This document shows, one piece after another, positions 10,034 to 20,234 of a stretch of DNA of 64,000 bases (within the stretch, counting starts at the first letter, position 1; every line of letters starts with the position of its first letter). A program made the translations under genes and the position numbers. The stretch is from Serratia symbiotica (Periphyllus acericola) (GTDB lineage: Bacteria; Pseudomonadota; Gammaproteobacteria; Enterobacterales; Enterobacteriaceae): the NCBI RefSeq assembly GCF_964019515.1, contig NZ_OZ026452.1, positions 1,674,001 through 1,738,000 of the forward strand, in the 5' to 3' direction. The notes beneath the pieces were generated by a model. That model was given only the letters and a program-made list of their open reading frames with translations. It made no database searches and was not told where the DNA came from.

Positions 10034-10072
10034 CTTTAACTCCTGGTTCGACATCTTTAACTCCTGAATTAA
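10034..10072 (-). repeat. 21-bp tandem duplication of the serB ribosome-binding site and start codon
   Basis: On the minus strand the unit CAGGAGTTAAAGATGTCGAAC occurs twice in succession. Each unit has a Shine-Dalgarno sequence (AGGAG) and an ATG with the same spacing. The unit length is a multiple of three, so both starts are in frame with serB and the first ribosome-binding site is also translated as QEL. This is directly visible. Whether both starts are used is unknown. Confidence 0.9.
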
Positions 10073-10173
10073 GGGGGCGCACCCAGTGGCTGGATGAGAA
10101 AACGACGCATCAAGCTATCCTATCGCCATCGGTTCTGGCAACATAAAGCATCCAAGACGCGTAAGGAATCTGC

Positions 10174-10836
10174 ATGGCTCGCAATAAATTGAAATTTCGC
10201 CTGCACCGTACCACTATTATCCTGATTTGCTTGGCTTTACTGGTGATGTTGATGCAAGGTACCTCCTATTTTAGCCTAAGCCATCAATTGGCACGTTCCG
10301 AGCAGGTGGAAGAATTGGCACAAACGCTGACCAGGCAGGTGGCATACAGCCTGGCACCACTGCTGGACAACGACATCGATAATCAGCGTATCGACGCTAC
10401 CCTGAAACAGCTTACCGATCATAGTCGCATTCTGGACGCAAGCGTCTATCAACTGGACGGCACCTTGGTTTCCCTCGCCGGTGAACAAATAAGCCTACGC
10501 GATCGCCTGTCGCTCGACGGCAAACGCGCGGGCAGCTATTTCAACCATCAGTTAGTTGAGTCGATCAACGGCAAAGACGGCCCGATCGGCTTTATCCGCA
10601 TCACCCTCGATACCCATGTGCTGGCGACGGAATCCAAGCAGGTGGACAACACCACCAACTTGCTGCGTCAGATGATCCTGCTGGCGCTGGCGATTGGTAT
10701 TATTCTGGCGCGCACCCTGCTGCAACACCAACGCAGCCACTGGCAGCAGCAGTCGCCATACCTGCTAACCGCCAATACACCGTTGGAGGAAGACGATGAA
10801 CCGTCGCAGCCGCAGGGAGAAGCGAAGAAGCGCTGA
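10174..10836 (+). CDS. smp: Membrane protein Smp/YtjB (AhpA family)
   Basis: The 220-aa protein aligns with E. coli Smp/YtjB from the first residues (MARNKLKFRLHRTTIILICL). It has an N-terminal transmembrane helix at about residues 12-32, a periplasmic domain containing RLSLDGKRAGSYFNHQ and a second membrane helix at about 160-180, followed by a short charged cytoplasmic tail. The family is conserved next to serB, but its function is poorly defined. The gene is divergent from serB and converges on the dead yjjJ, ending one base before its remnant. There is no sign of decay. Confidence 0.93.
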   Translation: MARNKLKFRLHRTTIILICLALLVMLMQGTSYFSLSHQLARSEQVEELAQTLTRQVAYSLAPLLDNDIDNQRIDATLKQLTDHSRILDASVYQLDGTLVSLAGEQISLRDRLSLDGKRAGSYFNHQLVESINGKDGPIGFIRITLDTHVLATESKQVDNTTNLLRQMILLALAIGIILARTLLQHQRSHWQQQSPYLLTANTPLEEDDEPSQPQGEAKKR

Positions 10837-10837
10837 G

Positions 10838-11533
10838 TCAGGCCAGGCGCGCAATGTGAGGGTTGAGTTTCTGCAACTGAGCCAACATCTGTGCGGCAAT
10901 GGTGAGAAGGTGCGAAATTCATCGCTGATCTGCGGGCACAGCACTGTGCGCCGCCAAAATTCAAGCGCCAGTAATTCCGCCTGCCGCCAAATAGTGCCGC
11001 TAACCTCATGGCTTAACCTGATTGCTACCGCTTCCCGGCGCATATTACCGCTGCCGCTCGGCGCAAACGCCATCGGCAACATGTCGTAAAACGGGGCCAT
11101 CGCCACAGAGCGCTGTGCCGGGCGCGGAATAACAAATTCCCCTGATGCATATCACTATTGGCTATCAACTTGCCGAACGCCCAGGATAGTGCCATCCTCT
11201 GGCAAGTATGACGTTCTATTACACCCTGCTGTAACAGCCTCTGCGCCGCCATCACCCAATTTGCGCTGCCACTGACGCTGAATTCGGTATCCGGCGTTTC
11301 CAACGATACCATGGCAACCCGGCCGTTCGACGCGATACAACGGAAATTGCCTCTATCAAGCCACCCAGTGCCGCAACGCATAACGCGTCGCCTTGCCTTT
11401 ATAGAGCGTCAGCACCACTCCCGCCAATGTGCAGATACTGCGCGACAGCGTCGGCTGGCTGATGCAAAGTGCGGCGATAAGCTGGTGTGACGTGGCGTGG
11501 CCGCTACGCAAAACCTGTTCGACGTTGTTCATC
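10838..11533 (-). pseudogene. yjjJ: HipA-family kinase YjjJ, decayed
   Basis: Fragments in several frames cover the family in order. A winged helix-turn-helix start (MNNVEQVLRSGHATS) lies at 11533. A central piece contains the HipA catalytic stretch GKLIANSDMHQGNL, followed by APFYDMLPMAFAP. The C-terminus reads TIAAQMLAQLQKLNPHIARL and ends at 10838. Frameshifts join the pieces, and an in-frame TGA follows the N-terminal domain. The total is about 695 bp against roughly 1,330 bp for an intact gene, so large parts are deleted. The position between smp and deoD matches E. coli. A toxin-like kinase is unlikely to be made. Confidence 0.8.
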
Positions 11534-11692
11534 GGTAAATAGGACGTTGTGCATCGGTAAATAGATCGGTGAATAGATTGATAACTGAAGTAATAGCGCT
11601 AATTAGCCGAAAGGTAAAGCATTAATCGGGAATGACCAGGTAGAATGAATAGATTTATCTGCGGGCACAGCTTTGCTGCGCCCTTTGGATAA

Positions 11693-12424
11693 TCAGGCTT
11701 GGTCGCCCAGCAGTACCGATTCCAGCGCAATAACGATCATCTCGTTAAAGGTGATTTGACGCTCGGCTGCGGTAGTCGCTTCATGACGCAGAATGTGGTC
11801 GGACACCGTGCAGAGGGTCAGCGCCTTACAGCCGAACTCTTCGTGTAATTCCGCTGCCACGCTGTAAATACCGGCCGCTTCCATTTCTACCCCCAGAATG
11901 CCGTATTTCTTCATCACCTGGAACATGTCCGGGTCCGGGGTGTAGAACAGGTCGGTGGAGAAGATATTGCCCACGCGCGCCGCCATGCCCTGCGCTGATG
12001 CCGCGTCTACAGCATGGCGCACCATGTCGAAGTCAGCAATCGCCGCATAGTCATTATCTTTGAAGCGCAGACGGTTGACCTTGGAGTCGGTGCAAGCCCC
12101 CATACCAATCACCACATCGCGCAGCTTGATATCGTCGCGCACCGCGCCGCAAGAACCTACGCGGATAATCTTTTTCACGCCGAATTCGGCGATCAATTCA
12201 CGTGCATAGATAGAGCAAGACGGGATGCCCATACCATGGCCCATTACCGAGATGCGGCAACCTTTGTAGGTGCCGGTGAAACCCAGCATGCCACGCACGT
12301 TATTCACTTCTACCGCGTCTTCCATGAAGGTTTCAGCGATGTATTTTGCGCGTAGCGGATCGCCCGGCATCAATACTACGTCAGCGAAATCCCCCATTTC
12401 GGCATTAATGTGCGGCGTAGCCAT
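11693..12424 (-). CDS. deoD: Purine nucleoside phosphorylase, DeoD type
   Basis: DeoD phosphorolyses purine (deoxy)nucleosides to base plus (deoxy)ribose-1-phosphate. The product is 243 aa (239 in E. coli) and begins [33 protein letters not shown]. The phosphate-binding RVGSCGA segment, the MEAAGIY sugar-binding segment and the SDH base-binding region are present. A four-residue expansion (LHEEFGCKA) lies after the SVAAE segment. It follows deoB with a 118-bp gap holding a repeat. With deoB and deoC it still supports purine deoxyribonucleoside salvage even though deoA is dead. Confidence 0.96.
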   Translation of the reverse strand: MATPHINAEMGDFADVVLMPGDPLRAKYIAETFMEDAVEVNNVRGMLGFTGTYKGCRISVMGHGMGIPSCSIYARELIAEFGVKKIIRVGSCGAVRDDIKLRDVVIGMGACTDSKVNRLRFKDNDYAAIADFDMVRHAVDAASAQGMAARVGNIFSTDLFYTPDPDMFQVMKKYGILGVEMEAAGIYSVAAELHEEFGCKALTLCTVSDHILRHEATTAAERQITFNEMIVIALESVLLGDQA

Positions 12425-12464
12425 AATTTTCTTCCCCCAATGATTTAAATAAAAACGTTAAGCA

Positions 12465-12545
12465 TATAAGTCCTTGGATTTCGAGTTGCAGCTAGGCGGC
12501 AAGCGTGCGCAGCCAACAACGCTGCAACTTGAAAGACCAGGCTTA
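12465..12545. repeat. Dispersed intergenic repeat, short form (imperfect inverted repeat)
   Basis: The segment reads GAGTTGCAGCTAGGCGGCAAG at its left and AACGCTGCAACTTGAAAG at its right, which can pair as a stem. It is closely related to the copy at 41727-41828 between pepA and holC (AGCCAGGTGGCAAG and AACGCTGCGGCTTGAAAG). It lies between two same-strand deo genes, so it would appear in the deoB-deoD transcript as a hairpin. No coding capacity is seen. Confidence 0.65.
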
Positions 12546-13766
12546 GAACATGGATTTACCGTAATCCATCGGCGACACGCCAAAGTAGCTGGCCACAGTT
12601 TGGCCGATGTCGGCGAAGGTTTCACGGTGTCCCAGCGAACCTGGTTTCACTTTCAGGCCATAGATCAGAACCGGAATGTGTTCACGGGTGTGGTCAGTGC
12701 CGCTCCAGGTCGGGTCGCAGCCGTGGTCAGCGGTAAAGATAATGATATCGTCACCGTTTACCCGCTTGAGTAGCTCCGGTAAGCGGCGGTCGAACAGTTC
12801 CAGCGCGGCGGCATAACCCGCCACATCACGGCGGTGACCATAAGAGGAGTCAAAGTCAACGAAGTTGGTAAACACGATGGTGTTGTCGCCAGCCTTGTCT
12901 ATTTCTCTCAAGGTCGCATCGAACAATGCGTCAATGCCGGTGGCCTTCACTTGCTTAGTTATGCCAATGTTGGCGTAGATGTCGGCAATTTTACCGATCG
13001 ACACCACTTCACCACCCTTCTCGTGCACCAACTTTTTTAGCACCGTAGGGGCTGGCGGTTCGACAGCCAGATCGTGACGGTTGCCGGTACGCTGGAACTC
13101 GCCAGGTTTGTCACCCACGAAAGGACGCGCGATCACGCGTCCAATATTGTAACCGCCTGCAGTCAGTGCTTCACGGGCAATTGCGCACAGCGTATACAGG
13201 CGATCCAGGCCGAAAATTTCTTCATGGCAAGCGATCTGGAATACCGAGTCTGCGGAGGTGTAGAAAATCGGCTTGCCGGTTTTCATGTGCTCTGCACCCA
13301 ATTGATCGAGGATCACCGTGCCGGACGAGTGACAATTGCCCAGGTAACCCGGCAAGTTGGCGCGCTCAACCAGTGTGTCGAGCAGTTCCTGCGGGAAGCT
13401 GTGGTGTAGATCGTTGAAATAGCCCCAGTCAAACAGTACCGGCACGCCAGCGATTTCCCAGTGGCCTGATGGGGTGTCCTTACCGGAAGAAAGCTCACTG
13501 GCGTAAGCGTAGGCACCAATGATGTCCGCATTGCTGTCCAGCCCCTGCGGGAATTTACCGGTAGAGGCTTGTGCCGCCTTACCCAAGCCCAGACAGCTCA
13601 AGTTAGGCAGTGTCAGTGGCCCCTGGCGGCCAATGTTGGCTTCGCCGCGCGCGCAGACTTCAGCGATGTGGCCCAGGGTGTCAGCCCCCTGATCGCCAAA
13701 ACGCTCGGCATCGACGCTAGCACCGATGCCGAATGAGTCCAACACCATAATAAATATACGTTTCAT
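12543..13766 (-). CDS. deoB: Phosphopentomutase
   Basis: DeoB interconverts (deoxy)ribose-1-phosphate and -5-phosphate, linking DeoD to DeoC. The 407-aa product equals the E. coli length with the start at 13766 ([16 protein letters not shown]), preceded by AGGAAA. An open extension upstream is not family-like. The alkaline-phosphatase-superfamily metal ligands are present ([35 protein letters not shown]), as is the [12 protein letters not shown] region with the phospho-acceptor Thr. It lies in deo operon order after the broken deoA and before deoD. Confidence 0.96.
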   Translation of the reverse strand: MKRIFIMVLDSFGIGASVDAERFGDQGADTLGHIAEVCARGEANIGRQGPLTLPNLSCLGLGKAAQASTGKFPQGLDSNADIIGAYAYASELSSGKDTPSGHWEIAGVPVLFDWGYFNDLHHSFPQELLDTLVERANLPGYLGNCHSSGTVILDQLGAEHMKTGKPIFYTSADSVFQIACHEEIFGLDRLYTLCAIAREALTAGGYNIGRVIARPFVGDKPGEFQRTGNRHDLAVEPPAPTVLKKLVHEKGGEVVSIGKIADIYANIGITKQVKATGIDALFDATLREIDKAGDNTIVFTNFVDFDSSYGHRRDVAGYAAALELFDRRLPELLKRVNGDDIIIFTADHGCDPTWSGTDHTREHIPVLIYGLKVKPGSLGHRETFADIGQTVASYFGVSPMDYGKSMF

Positions 13767-13834
13767 TAGTACTTTCCTGTGTTTCTCTCGCTTTGGATGG
13801 CAGCGAAGAACCGCTGCCACTGCTGATCCGTTGA

Positions 13835-15140
13835 CTATGCCGTGATGCGCTGATACACCATCGGAGTTGTTTGCGGTGCGGTGTCACTCAGCGTTATGGC
13901 ACTGCGCAGTGCATCGGCCGCTTGCTGCCAGCTTTGTTGGTCATTGGCGTGGATCACCGCCAGCGGCTGTTGGGTATCGACTTGGTCACCCAGGCACGCT
14001 ATCGCGGTCAAGCCAACGCTGTAATCGATGTTGTCAGTAGTGCATCGACGGCCACCGCCCGGCGATACGACCACTATGCCCAACGTTCGGGTATCCATGG
14101 CGCTGATGATGCAGGGCTTATCGGCATAGACTGGCTTGCTGAAGGCCACTACTAGCAAATAGCTATCGTAGCGCTCAATGAAGTCGGCCGGGCCTTGTTG
14201 TGCTGCAACCATGCGGCCAAACACCTCCGCTGCCTTGCCGTTGTCCAATACCGCCCACAGTTTGGCTTGCGCATCGGCATCATCTTTCGCCAAGCCACCA
14301 GACAGCGAGCACTCCACACACAGTGCCAGGTTGACTGCCAGTAGGCGCGGGTTGCGGTATTCACCGGTCAGGAAGCGCACCTCTTCACGCACTTCTACCG
14401 CGTTGCCAGCACTTGAGGCCAGCACCTGATTTATATCAGTCAGTAGCGCAGTGGTCTTGCACCCAGCACCATTGGCCACATTGACGATCGCCTGTGCCAA
14501 ATCCAGCGATAGCGTATAAGTCGGCATACAGGCCCCGGACCCCACTTTCACGTCCATGACCAGTGCATCCAGACCTTCTGCCAGCTTCTTCGCCAAAATC
14601 GAGGCGGGGCGATCATCGGGATTGACTCAATCGCGGGTGGCGTAGAAGCGCTGATCCGCCGGTGCCAGCGAACGGCTCTGGCCGAAAATCGCTACGCCAA
14701 CATCCTGAATAATCTTGCGAAAGGTGTTCTCGTCTGGAAAGATATTAAATCCCGGAATAGCTTACAACTTGTCCAGTGTGCCACCAGTATGCCCCAAGCC
14801 ACAGCCAGCGATCATCGGCACGTAGCCCCCGCAGGCCGCCACTATCTGGCCAAGACATCACCCATGCAACCGGTCGAGTGTTTATCGACGATCGGGCTAT
14901 TTAACGATATGCTTTTCCAGTCTAGCACTGTGCCAAAATCACGCATCGCCATGGTAAGCGCGACGCGCTCTGCCATAGTCATATCTTGGAAGTCAATGGC
15001 CATCGCCAGCGCTGCGATTTGACCTTCGGAAACCACGTTATCGCGGATACCGTTGATGAAAAAACGGGTCTCTTCTTCGCTCAATAGCTGGCAGTTGCGT
15101 TTCTTACGAATTATTTCTTGTGCCAGGAGCAGGGGTTCCC
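13835..15140 (-). pseudogene. deoA: Thymidine phosphorylase, inactivated
   Basis: Pieces cover almost the full 440-aa family. [10 protein letters not shown] lies near 15137, followed by the open segment [15 protein letters not shown], where the GGVGD phosphate-loop has become CMGDV. The stretch at about 14600-14840 is shifted and carries stops, and the long C-terminal part from [21 protein letters not shown] runs to 13835. No ATG remains at the expected start. At least two frameshifts plus stops make it non-functional, so thymidine can no longer enter the pathway by this enzyme. The flanking deoB and deoC are intact. Confidence 0.92.
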
Positions 15141-15196
15141 CCTGCTGTATGACCTAATGATGTCGGGTAAAGGCTGCCTCCACACCAACGGAACCA

Positions 15197-15976
15197 TCAG
15201 TAACCGCTAGCGGATGCCTGAACGTTATAGTCCTGCGCAGCCAGCAGGCTGGTTAGCAGGCTGGAAGCACCGAAGCGGAAATGGCGCACATCGGCCCAGC
15301 CTTCGCCCAGAAGACGATCGGCAAGGTGCAGATAGTGCAGCGCGTCCTCTGCGGTGCGCACACCGCCGGCCGGTTTGAAGCCTACCGTCTGCGCCACACC
15401 CATATCGCGGATCACCGACATCATCAACTCAGCACTTTCCAACGTGGCGTTAACCGATACCTTGCCAGTGGAGGTCTTAATAAAGTCAGCACCCGCGTTG
15501 ATGGCGATTTCTGACGCTTTGCGGATCAGAGAGGCCTGCTTCAGTTCACCGCTTTCGATGATCACTTTCAGAAGTACGTTAGCGGCTTGGCAAACCTGTT
15601 TGCACTGTTTGACCAGCTCAAAACCCACCTGCTCGTTACCGGCGATCAGCGCGCGATATGGGAACACTACATCCACCTCATCCGCACCATAGGCGATGGC
15701 GGCGCGGGTTTCTGCCAACGCGATGTCGATATCGTCATTACCCTGCGGGAAGTTAGCCACGGTCGCAATGCGGATATCTAGCGTTCCCCGCTCTCGCAGA
15801 GCCTTACGCGCTACCGGGATAAGACGCGGGTAGATGCAGATGGCTGCCGTAGGGCCAGCCGGGCTATTGGCCTGACGACACAGCGCGATCACTTTCTCCT
15901 CGGTGTCGTCATCATTCAGCATGGTTAAATCCATTAAATTCAGCGCACGTTGCGCTGCGGCGGTTAGTTTGGTCAT
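15197..15976 (-). CDS. deoC: Deoxyribose-phosphate aldolase
   Basis: DeoC cleaves deoxyribose-5-phosphate to acetaldehyde and glyceraldehyde-3-phosphate. The product is 259 aa, exactly the E. coli length, from the start at 15976 ([18 protein letters not shown]), which has GGAG upstream. The Schiff-base Lys lies in DFIKTSTGK, the proton-relay Lys in VGFKPAGG and the first Asp/Lys pair in DEVDVVFP. As first gene of the deo cluster it would be driven from the 16.0-16.7 kb region. It ends in GY like the E. coli SY terminus, needed for activity in that family. Confidence 0.96.
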   Translation of the reverse strand: MTKLTAAAQRALNLMDLTMLNDDDTEEKVIALCRQANSPAGPTAAICIYPRLIPVARKALRERGTLDIRIATVANFPQGNDDIDIALAETRAAIAYGADEVDVVFPYRALIAGNEQVGFELVKQCKQVCQAANVLLKVIIESGELKQASLIRKASEIAINAGADFIKTSTGKVSVNATLESAELMMSVIRDMGVAQTVGFKPAGGVRTAEDALHYLHLADRLLGEGWADVRHFRFGASSLLTSLLAAQDYNVQASASGY

Positions 15977-16674
15977 AAAACTCTCCAACTGAAAACCTGA
16001 GTATTGGCGAGCGGACTTGGCTCCATGAAGATAGCGCTGAGGTACGGGTTACCACAGCAGCAACGGATATCCTTCTCACCGCACGTAGCCACCCGCATCT
16101 CGGCTGGCTAATCTGTATAAGAACCTATCCTGGTAGGCTATTTTATTTGCCATTTTGGCCCTTGGCAGTGCTCACCCTCCTCAACGGACTCCCTGTTCGC
16201 GCCAGTTGTGGCGCGCTGTCATCGTACGAACTGGCTGAAACAATGTATGCCCACGGGGATAGGATCTTAGTCATAGTAAGTTGAGCAATGCACACTCTTC
16301 GTCTCGTCACACTAGATGAAATATCACTGTAACAGGCCGGGATTATATTTGAATAACATCACAAAATAACGCGATATCTTTCACAGATTCGCTAAACACA
16401 CAGATGCAGATAACCGTTGGGGTGCCGCCTGGTTTATGACACCCTAAGCCTCTAACGAGGGTGGCCCACTTTATGAGGTTTTACTGGCGAGATCGGTGGC
16501 TGTACAGCAGTACCAGGAGGTAATAAGCACCGTCATACCGACCAGGCTCATCACGTTATATCGGGCGCGATTATCCTGAACGAAACCTCATTTCCCCCGA
16601 TTTATGTCACAAATGCCGACACTGGGCGTCAAATGAAAATGCTATAGCGTGACCTTCATCATAATCCGCTAGGT
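15977..16674. other. Non-coding stretch upstream of deoC with possible CRP-type promoter and small remnant
   Basis: There is no intact gene in these 698 bp; E. coli has yjjW and yjjI here. On the minus strand, TATAAT (16342-16347) is preceded by TGTGA-like half-sites at about 16358-16363 and followed by another near 16326, reminiscent of the CRP/CytR-controlled deo promoter. The minus-strand reading VMSLVGMTVLI near 16500-16560 resembles the N-terminus of a NupC-type nucleoside permease and may be a remnant. A short motif GAACCTATCCTGGTAGGCTA at 16121-16140 belongs to a four-copy family in this window. All assignments here are tentative. Confidence 0.35.
16121..16140. repeat. Short dispersed motif, copy 1 of 4 (GAACCTATCCYRKTAGGCT)
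   Basis: GAACCTATCCTGGTAGGCTA at 16121-16140, in the region upstream of deoC. Other copies are at 17817-17836, 47011-47030 and 59031-59049. The core can pair as CCTA...TAGG. All lie in intergenic sequence next to decayed or deleted genes. Confidence 0.6.
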
Positions 16675-17457
16675 TTAAACAGAAAGAGCGAACAGCGCTT
16701 GCACATTGCGCTGCAAATGATCGGCTATCTCATCGGCTGGCTCTGGCCGCAGGCTGCACAGCACCTGAAACAATTCGGCAATGCGCTCTGGGCGGTTCGG
16801 CTGCCCTTGATAACCGGCCAGCGGCATATCAGGGGCGTCGGTTTCCAACAGCAGCGAGCTTAACGGCAGTTTTGCCATCACACTGCGGGTTTTTTGCGCC
16901 CGTGGGTAGCTGATGGTACCGCCCACGCCGATATAATAACCAAGACGCACGAAAGCCTGTGCCTGCGACAAACTCCCCGCGAAACCATGCACTACGCCGC
17001 AAAGCGGTAACGCCAGAGGGCGCAGCACCGCCGCCAGTTGATCGTGGGTGCGGCGGGAATGCAGGATCACCGGTAGCCTATGCTGCTTCGCCAATGTTAA
17101 CTGGGCATGTAACAAGCGCTGCTGGCGCTCAAATTGCGGGTTTTTCATCATCAGATCGAGGCCGATTTCCCCAACTGCCACCAGTTTGGGCGGTTGGCTG
17201 GCCAAAAATGCTGCCAGTTGCTCCAAGTGCGGCTCATGATGCTGGGCGATGTACAGCGGGTGTAAGCCCAGCGCGGCGAACAGTGGTGGATAGTCATGCG
17301 CCAATTTCAACACCCGTACAAAGCGGTCGGCGGTCACCGCTGGCACGATAATCTTCCGCACCCCGACCCGTTCTGCCAGCGCCAAGCTTTCTACCTCATG
17401 CCCGCTGCACGGCGGGAAGTCGAAATGACAATGGGTATCGGTGAAATTATCGCGCAT
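16675..17457 (-). CDS. yjjV: TatD-family metal-dependent hydrolase YjjV
   Basis: The 260-aa product aligns throughout with E. coli YjjV (259 aa). I placed the start at 17457 (MRDNFTDTHCHFDFPP), preceded by GAGGGG; an open upstream extension of 50 codons lacks similarity. The TatD metal and active-site motifs are present: DTHCHFD, GLHP, VGEIGLD, LHSRRTHD, VVHGFAGS and LLETDAPDMPL. The family acts as a Mg-dependent 3'-5' nuclease or deoxyribonuclease, but the cellular role of YjjV is not settled. Its usual neighbours yjjU and yjjW are missing. Confidence 0.93.
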   Translation of the reverse strand: MRDNFTDTHCHFDFPPCSGHEVESLALAERVGVRKIIVPAVTADRFVRVLKLAHDYPPLFAALGLHPLYIAQHHEPHLEQLAAFLASQPPKLVAVGEIGLDLMMKNPQFERQQRLLHAQLTLAKQHRLPVILHSRRTHDQLAAVLRPLALPLCGVVHGFAGSLSQAQAFVRLGYYIGVGGTISYPRAQKTRSVMAKLPLSSLLLETDAPDMPLAGYQGQPNRPERIAELFQVLCSLRPEPADEIADHLQRNVQALFALSV

Positions 17458-17616
17458 AGCGCCCCTCGCGTTTTTCCTGCTCTGAGGCCACAACACCACG
17501 AAAAACCACTTAGCTACTCGAACAGGGCCGTTTCTTTTTTGGCAATACATGCCAGGCCACCGCGAGCTGACCAGGAATTCAGTGTGATGTGGGGTATGAG
17601 GTGCCACATTAGGGTT

Positions 17617-17818
17617 TATACCCGTCCTATTTCAAGTTGCCTATGCGTGAGCTTTCCTCACTCAACCCAGTCACTTACTGATGTAAGCGCCCGGGGATAA
17701 ATGAACCTCATCCCTGAGGTTCAGCCTGCAGCCCAGCGCAAGCGCGGTTCAAATCGGTTCCTGACCGATTTGTCGCTGCGTTGCTGCCTTCATGCAACTC
17801 GAATTATGTAGGGTATAG
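17617..17818. repeat. Dispersed ~200-bp intergenic repeat (long form, well preserved ends)
   Basis: It begins TATACCCGTCCTATTTCAAG and ends GCAACTCGAATTATGTAGGG/TATA, so the termini are inverted (TATACCC / GGGTATA and CAAGTTGC / GCAACTcG). The interior matches 7422-7624. The short motif AGAACCTATCCCATTAGGCT follows immediately at 17817-17836. The design resembles a miniature inverted-repeat element without coding capacity. Confidence 0.7.
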
Positions 17819-17836
17819 AACCTATCCCATTAGGCT
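17817..17836. repeat. Short dispersed motif, copy 2 of 4
   Basis: AGAACCTATCCCATTAGGCT directly abuts the right end of the 200-bp repeat at 17617-17818. Confidence 0.65.
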
Positions 17837-18039
17837 GTTAACCATTCTATCGTTCTTCACGCTTTTTACACTGCCGGTCACTTTGGCGGTGTTTACTGCG
17901 CGTTCAGACGGTGTCAGGGAGTCTTACTTCACCGGGGAGTTGTACCACATCGCTAGCGGTTTCCACTGTCACGTAGCATGACTGCACCCAGCCATCAGTT
18001 CCCCTAAAAACAGGGTGTGGTGAGGCCCCCGTTGTTCTG

Positions 18040-19629
18040 TCAGTGTTCACGCGTTTTACGGAACACCACCTCGGGATAACGTTCCTGCGTCAGGTTGAAG
18101 TTAACTAGGGTCGGCGCGATATAGGATAGGTTATCCCCACCATCCAGCGCCAGGTTAAGCTCGTTTTTGCGCTTGAACTCTTCGAACTTTTTCACATCAT
18201 TGCACTCAACCCAGCGGGCTGTTGACACGTTGACCGACTCATACAGCGCTTCCACGTTGTATTCACTTTTCAGGCGCGCGACGACTACGTCAAACTGTAG
18301 CACGCCCACTGCACCGACGATCAGGTCGCTATTGGCGATCGGGCGGAATACCTGCACTGCCCCTTCTTCGGAGAGCTGTACCAGCCCTTTCAGCAACTGT
18401 TTCTGCTTAAGCGGATTGCGCAAGCGAATGCGGCGGAACAGCTCCGGCGCAAAGTTTGGGATGCCGGTGAACTTTATATCCTCTCCCTGGGTGAAGGTAT
18501 CGCCGATCTGAATAGTGCCGTGGTTGTGCAGGCCAATGATGTCACCGGCATAGGCTTCTTCCACCTGCAAACGGTCACCAGCCATAAATGTCATCGCATC
18601 GGAAATCACCACGTCTTTGCCAGTGCGCACCTGGCGCAGCTTCATGCCTTTTTCGTAACGACCAGACACCACGCGCATAAAGGCTACGCGGTCACGGTGT
18701 TTTGGATCCATATTGGCCTGGATCTTAAACACAAAGCCGGTGAATTTTTCTTCCTCCGCCACGACTTCACGGGTGTCGGTTCTGCGCGGCATCGGTGCAG
18801 GTGCCCACGCCACCAGGCCATCCAACATATGATCCACACCAAAGTTGCCCAAGGCGGTGCCAAAGAACGCCGGTGTCAGTGCGCCGCTGAGGAATGCTTG
18901 TTGATCGAACGTATGGGATGCGCCCTGCACCAACTCCAGCTCTTCACGTAGCTGCGCCGCCAGATCTTCTCCCACCAGCGCATCCAGCTCCGGGTTGCCC
19001 AAGCCTTTGACGAGGCGCACTTCCTGAATAGTGTGGCCTTTACCGGTCTGATACAGGTAGGTCTCATCCTTGTACAGATGATAAACCCCTTTAAATAGCT
19101 TGCCACAGCCGATAGGCCATGTGATGGGTGCGCAGGCGATGTTTAGCTCACGCTCCACTTCATCCATCACTTCCATCGGATCGCGGATGTCACGATCCAG
19201 CTTATTCATAAAAGTCAGGATTGGCGTATCGCGCAGGCGGGTGACTTCCATCAGCTTGCGGGTACGATCCTCAACGCCCTTGGCGGCGTCGATCACCATC
19301 AGGCAGCAGTCAACGGCGGTCAGGGTGCGGTAGGTATCTTCGGAGAAATCTTCATGCCCCGGTGTATCCAGCAGGTTGACCAGGTTGTCGCGATATGGAA
19401 ACTGCATTACCGAGGTGGTGATCGAGATTCCACGTTGCTTTTCCATTTCCATCCAATCGGATTTGGCGTGTTGGCTTGAACCACGACCTTTTACTGTGCC
19501 AGCAGTTTGGATCGCCTGCCCGAACAGCAGCACCTTTTCGGTAATGGTGGTTTTACCGGCATCGGGATGCGAGATGATGGCGAAAGTTTTTCTTTTCGAG
19601 ACTTCGTGGGCAAATTCACTAGGAGGCAT
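18040..19629 (-). CDS. prfC: Peptide chain release factor 3
   Basis: RF3 is the GTPase that recycles RF1 and RF2 after termination. The product is 529 aa, identical in length to E. coli. G-domain motifs are intact: HPDAGKTT (P-loop), RGISITTS (switch), DTPGHEDF and NKLDRD. The C-terminal domains reach the conserved end REH. The first residues ([12 protein letters not shown]) differ from E. coli, but the length and downstream match support this start. It lies about 180 bp downstream of the broken rimI. Its presence matters for the amber codons seen here, since RF1/RF3 termination machinery is at least partly retained. Confidence 0.97.
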   Translation of the reverse strand: MPPSEFAHEVSKRKTFAIISHPDAGKTTITEKVLLFGQAIQTAGTVKGRGSSQHAKSDWMEMEKQRGISITTSVMQFPYRDNLVNLLDTPGHEDFSEDTYRTLTAVDCCLMVIDAAKGVEDRTRKLMEVTRLRDTPILTFMNKLDRDIRDPMEVMDEVERELNIACAPITWPIGCGKLFKGVYHLYKDETYLYQTGKGHTIQEVRLVKGLGNPELDALVGEDLAAQLREELELVQGASHTFDQQAFLSGALTPAFFGTALGNFGVDHMLDGLVAWAPAPMPRRTDTREVVAEEEKFTGFVFKIQANMDPKHRDRVAFMRVVSGRYEKGMKLRQVRTGKDVVISDAMTFMAGDRLQVEEAYAGDIIGLHNHGTIQIGDTFTQGEDIKFTGIPNFAPELFRRIRLRNPLKQKQLLKGLVQLSEEGAVQVFRPIANSDLIVGAVGVLQFDVVVARLKSEYNVEALYESVNVSTARWVECNDVKKFEEFKRKNELNLALDGGDNLSYIAPTLVNFNLTQERYPEVVFRKTREH

Positions 19630-19807
19630 GTTTTTCTGGTTCTACGGTTAGTCCCGCCCTTCAACATCATCAGAACGCGCCGTAGCAGCGTCAAGCAAAG
19701 CGGTAAAAGCGGTAAATGATAAAGACAATAGCCGGACATTTTCACTGATTTTTCAACCGCTGACAATCAATGGTTTTCCCGGCGAGCAAGATGCCGCCGT
19801 GCGCTGG

Positions 19808-20234
19808 CTAAGCCAGCGGCAGCGCCATGACAATCGCGTCCTGGCGGCCATTGGCGCTGGGAAGTCACTTGGTTAAAACCGAGATCGTCGTACAGCGCGA
19901 TTGCCGCCGCGTTGGAGGCACGCACTTCCAACCACAGCGTGACCACGCCACGGCGTGTCAGTTGTTCGATCAGCACATGCAGTAAGCGGCGGCCAAAGCC
20001 ACAACGCTGCCACTGTGGGTGGATAGTAATGTTGAACAATGTGTCCTCATCCAGCACGATCTAAGTAATGGCGAAGCCCGCCATCTGCCCATCGGTGCTT
20101 AATTTTAAGTTAAGGTAGCGTTCGCCTTGGTTACTGGCAAGGGTGGCTTCCGTCCAAGGGAAAGCGTGGCTGGCCTGCTCAATGTTGTAGGCCGTAGTCA
20201 GATCGGCTGCTGTCAGGGTAGAAATACTGTTCAT
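19808..20234 (-). pseudogene. rimI: Ribosomal protein S18 alanine N-acetyltransferase, interrupted by TAG and a frameshift
   Basis: RimI acetylates the N-terminus of S18. The reading starts at 20234 ([20 protein letters not shown]), overlapping the end of holD as in E. coli. Codon 58 is TAG where E. coli has Gln (AITQVVLDE, here AIT-stop-IVLDE). The GNAT core continues intact through RCGFGRRLLHVLIEQL and WLEVRASNAAAIALYDDLGF. A frameshift after SQRQ then moves the end (NGRQDAIVMALPLA, stop at 19808) into another frame. Two independent lesions argue for loss of function. Readthrough of the TAG alone would not restore the correct C-terminus. Confidence 0.88.

Larger units (their letters stand above)
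17458..18039. other. Gene-free stretch between yjjV and prfC, largely repeat
   Basis: E. coli has osmY, ytjA and yjjU here. No intact gene is visible. The centre (17617-17836) is a dispersed repeat followed by the short ACCTATCCCATTAGGCT motif. The remaining parts carry no recognisable protein remnant in any frame that I could support. Confidence 0.6.

Noticed and set aside
17458-17607. An N-terminal extension of yjjV or a yjjU remnant
   Set aside because: The extra codons do not resemble either protein; the GAGGGG site and DTHCHFD alignment fix the start at 17457.
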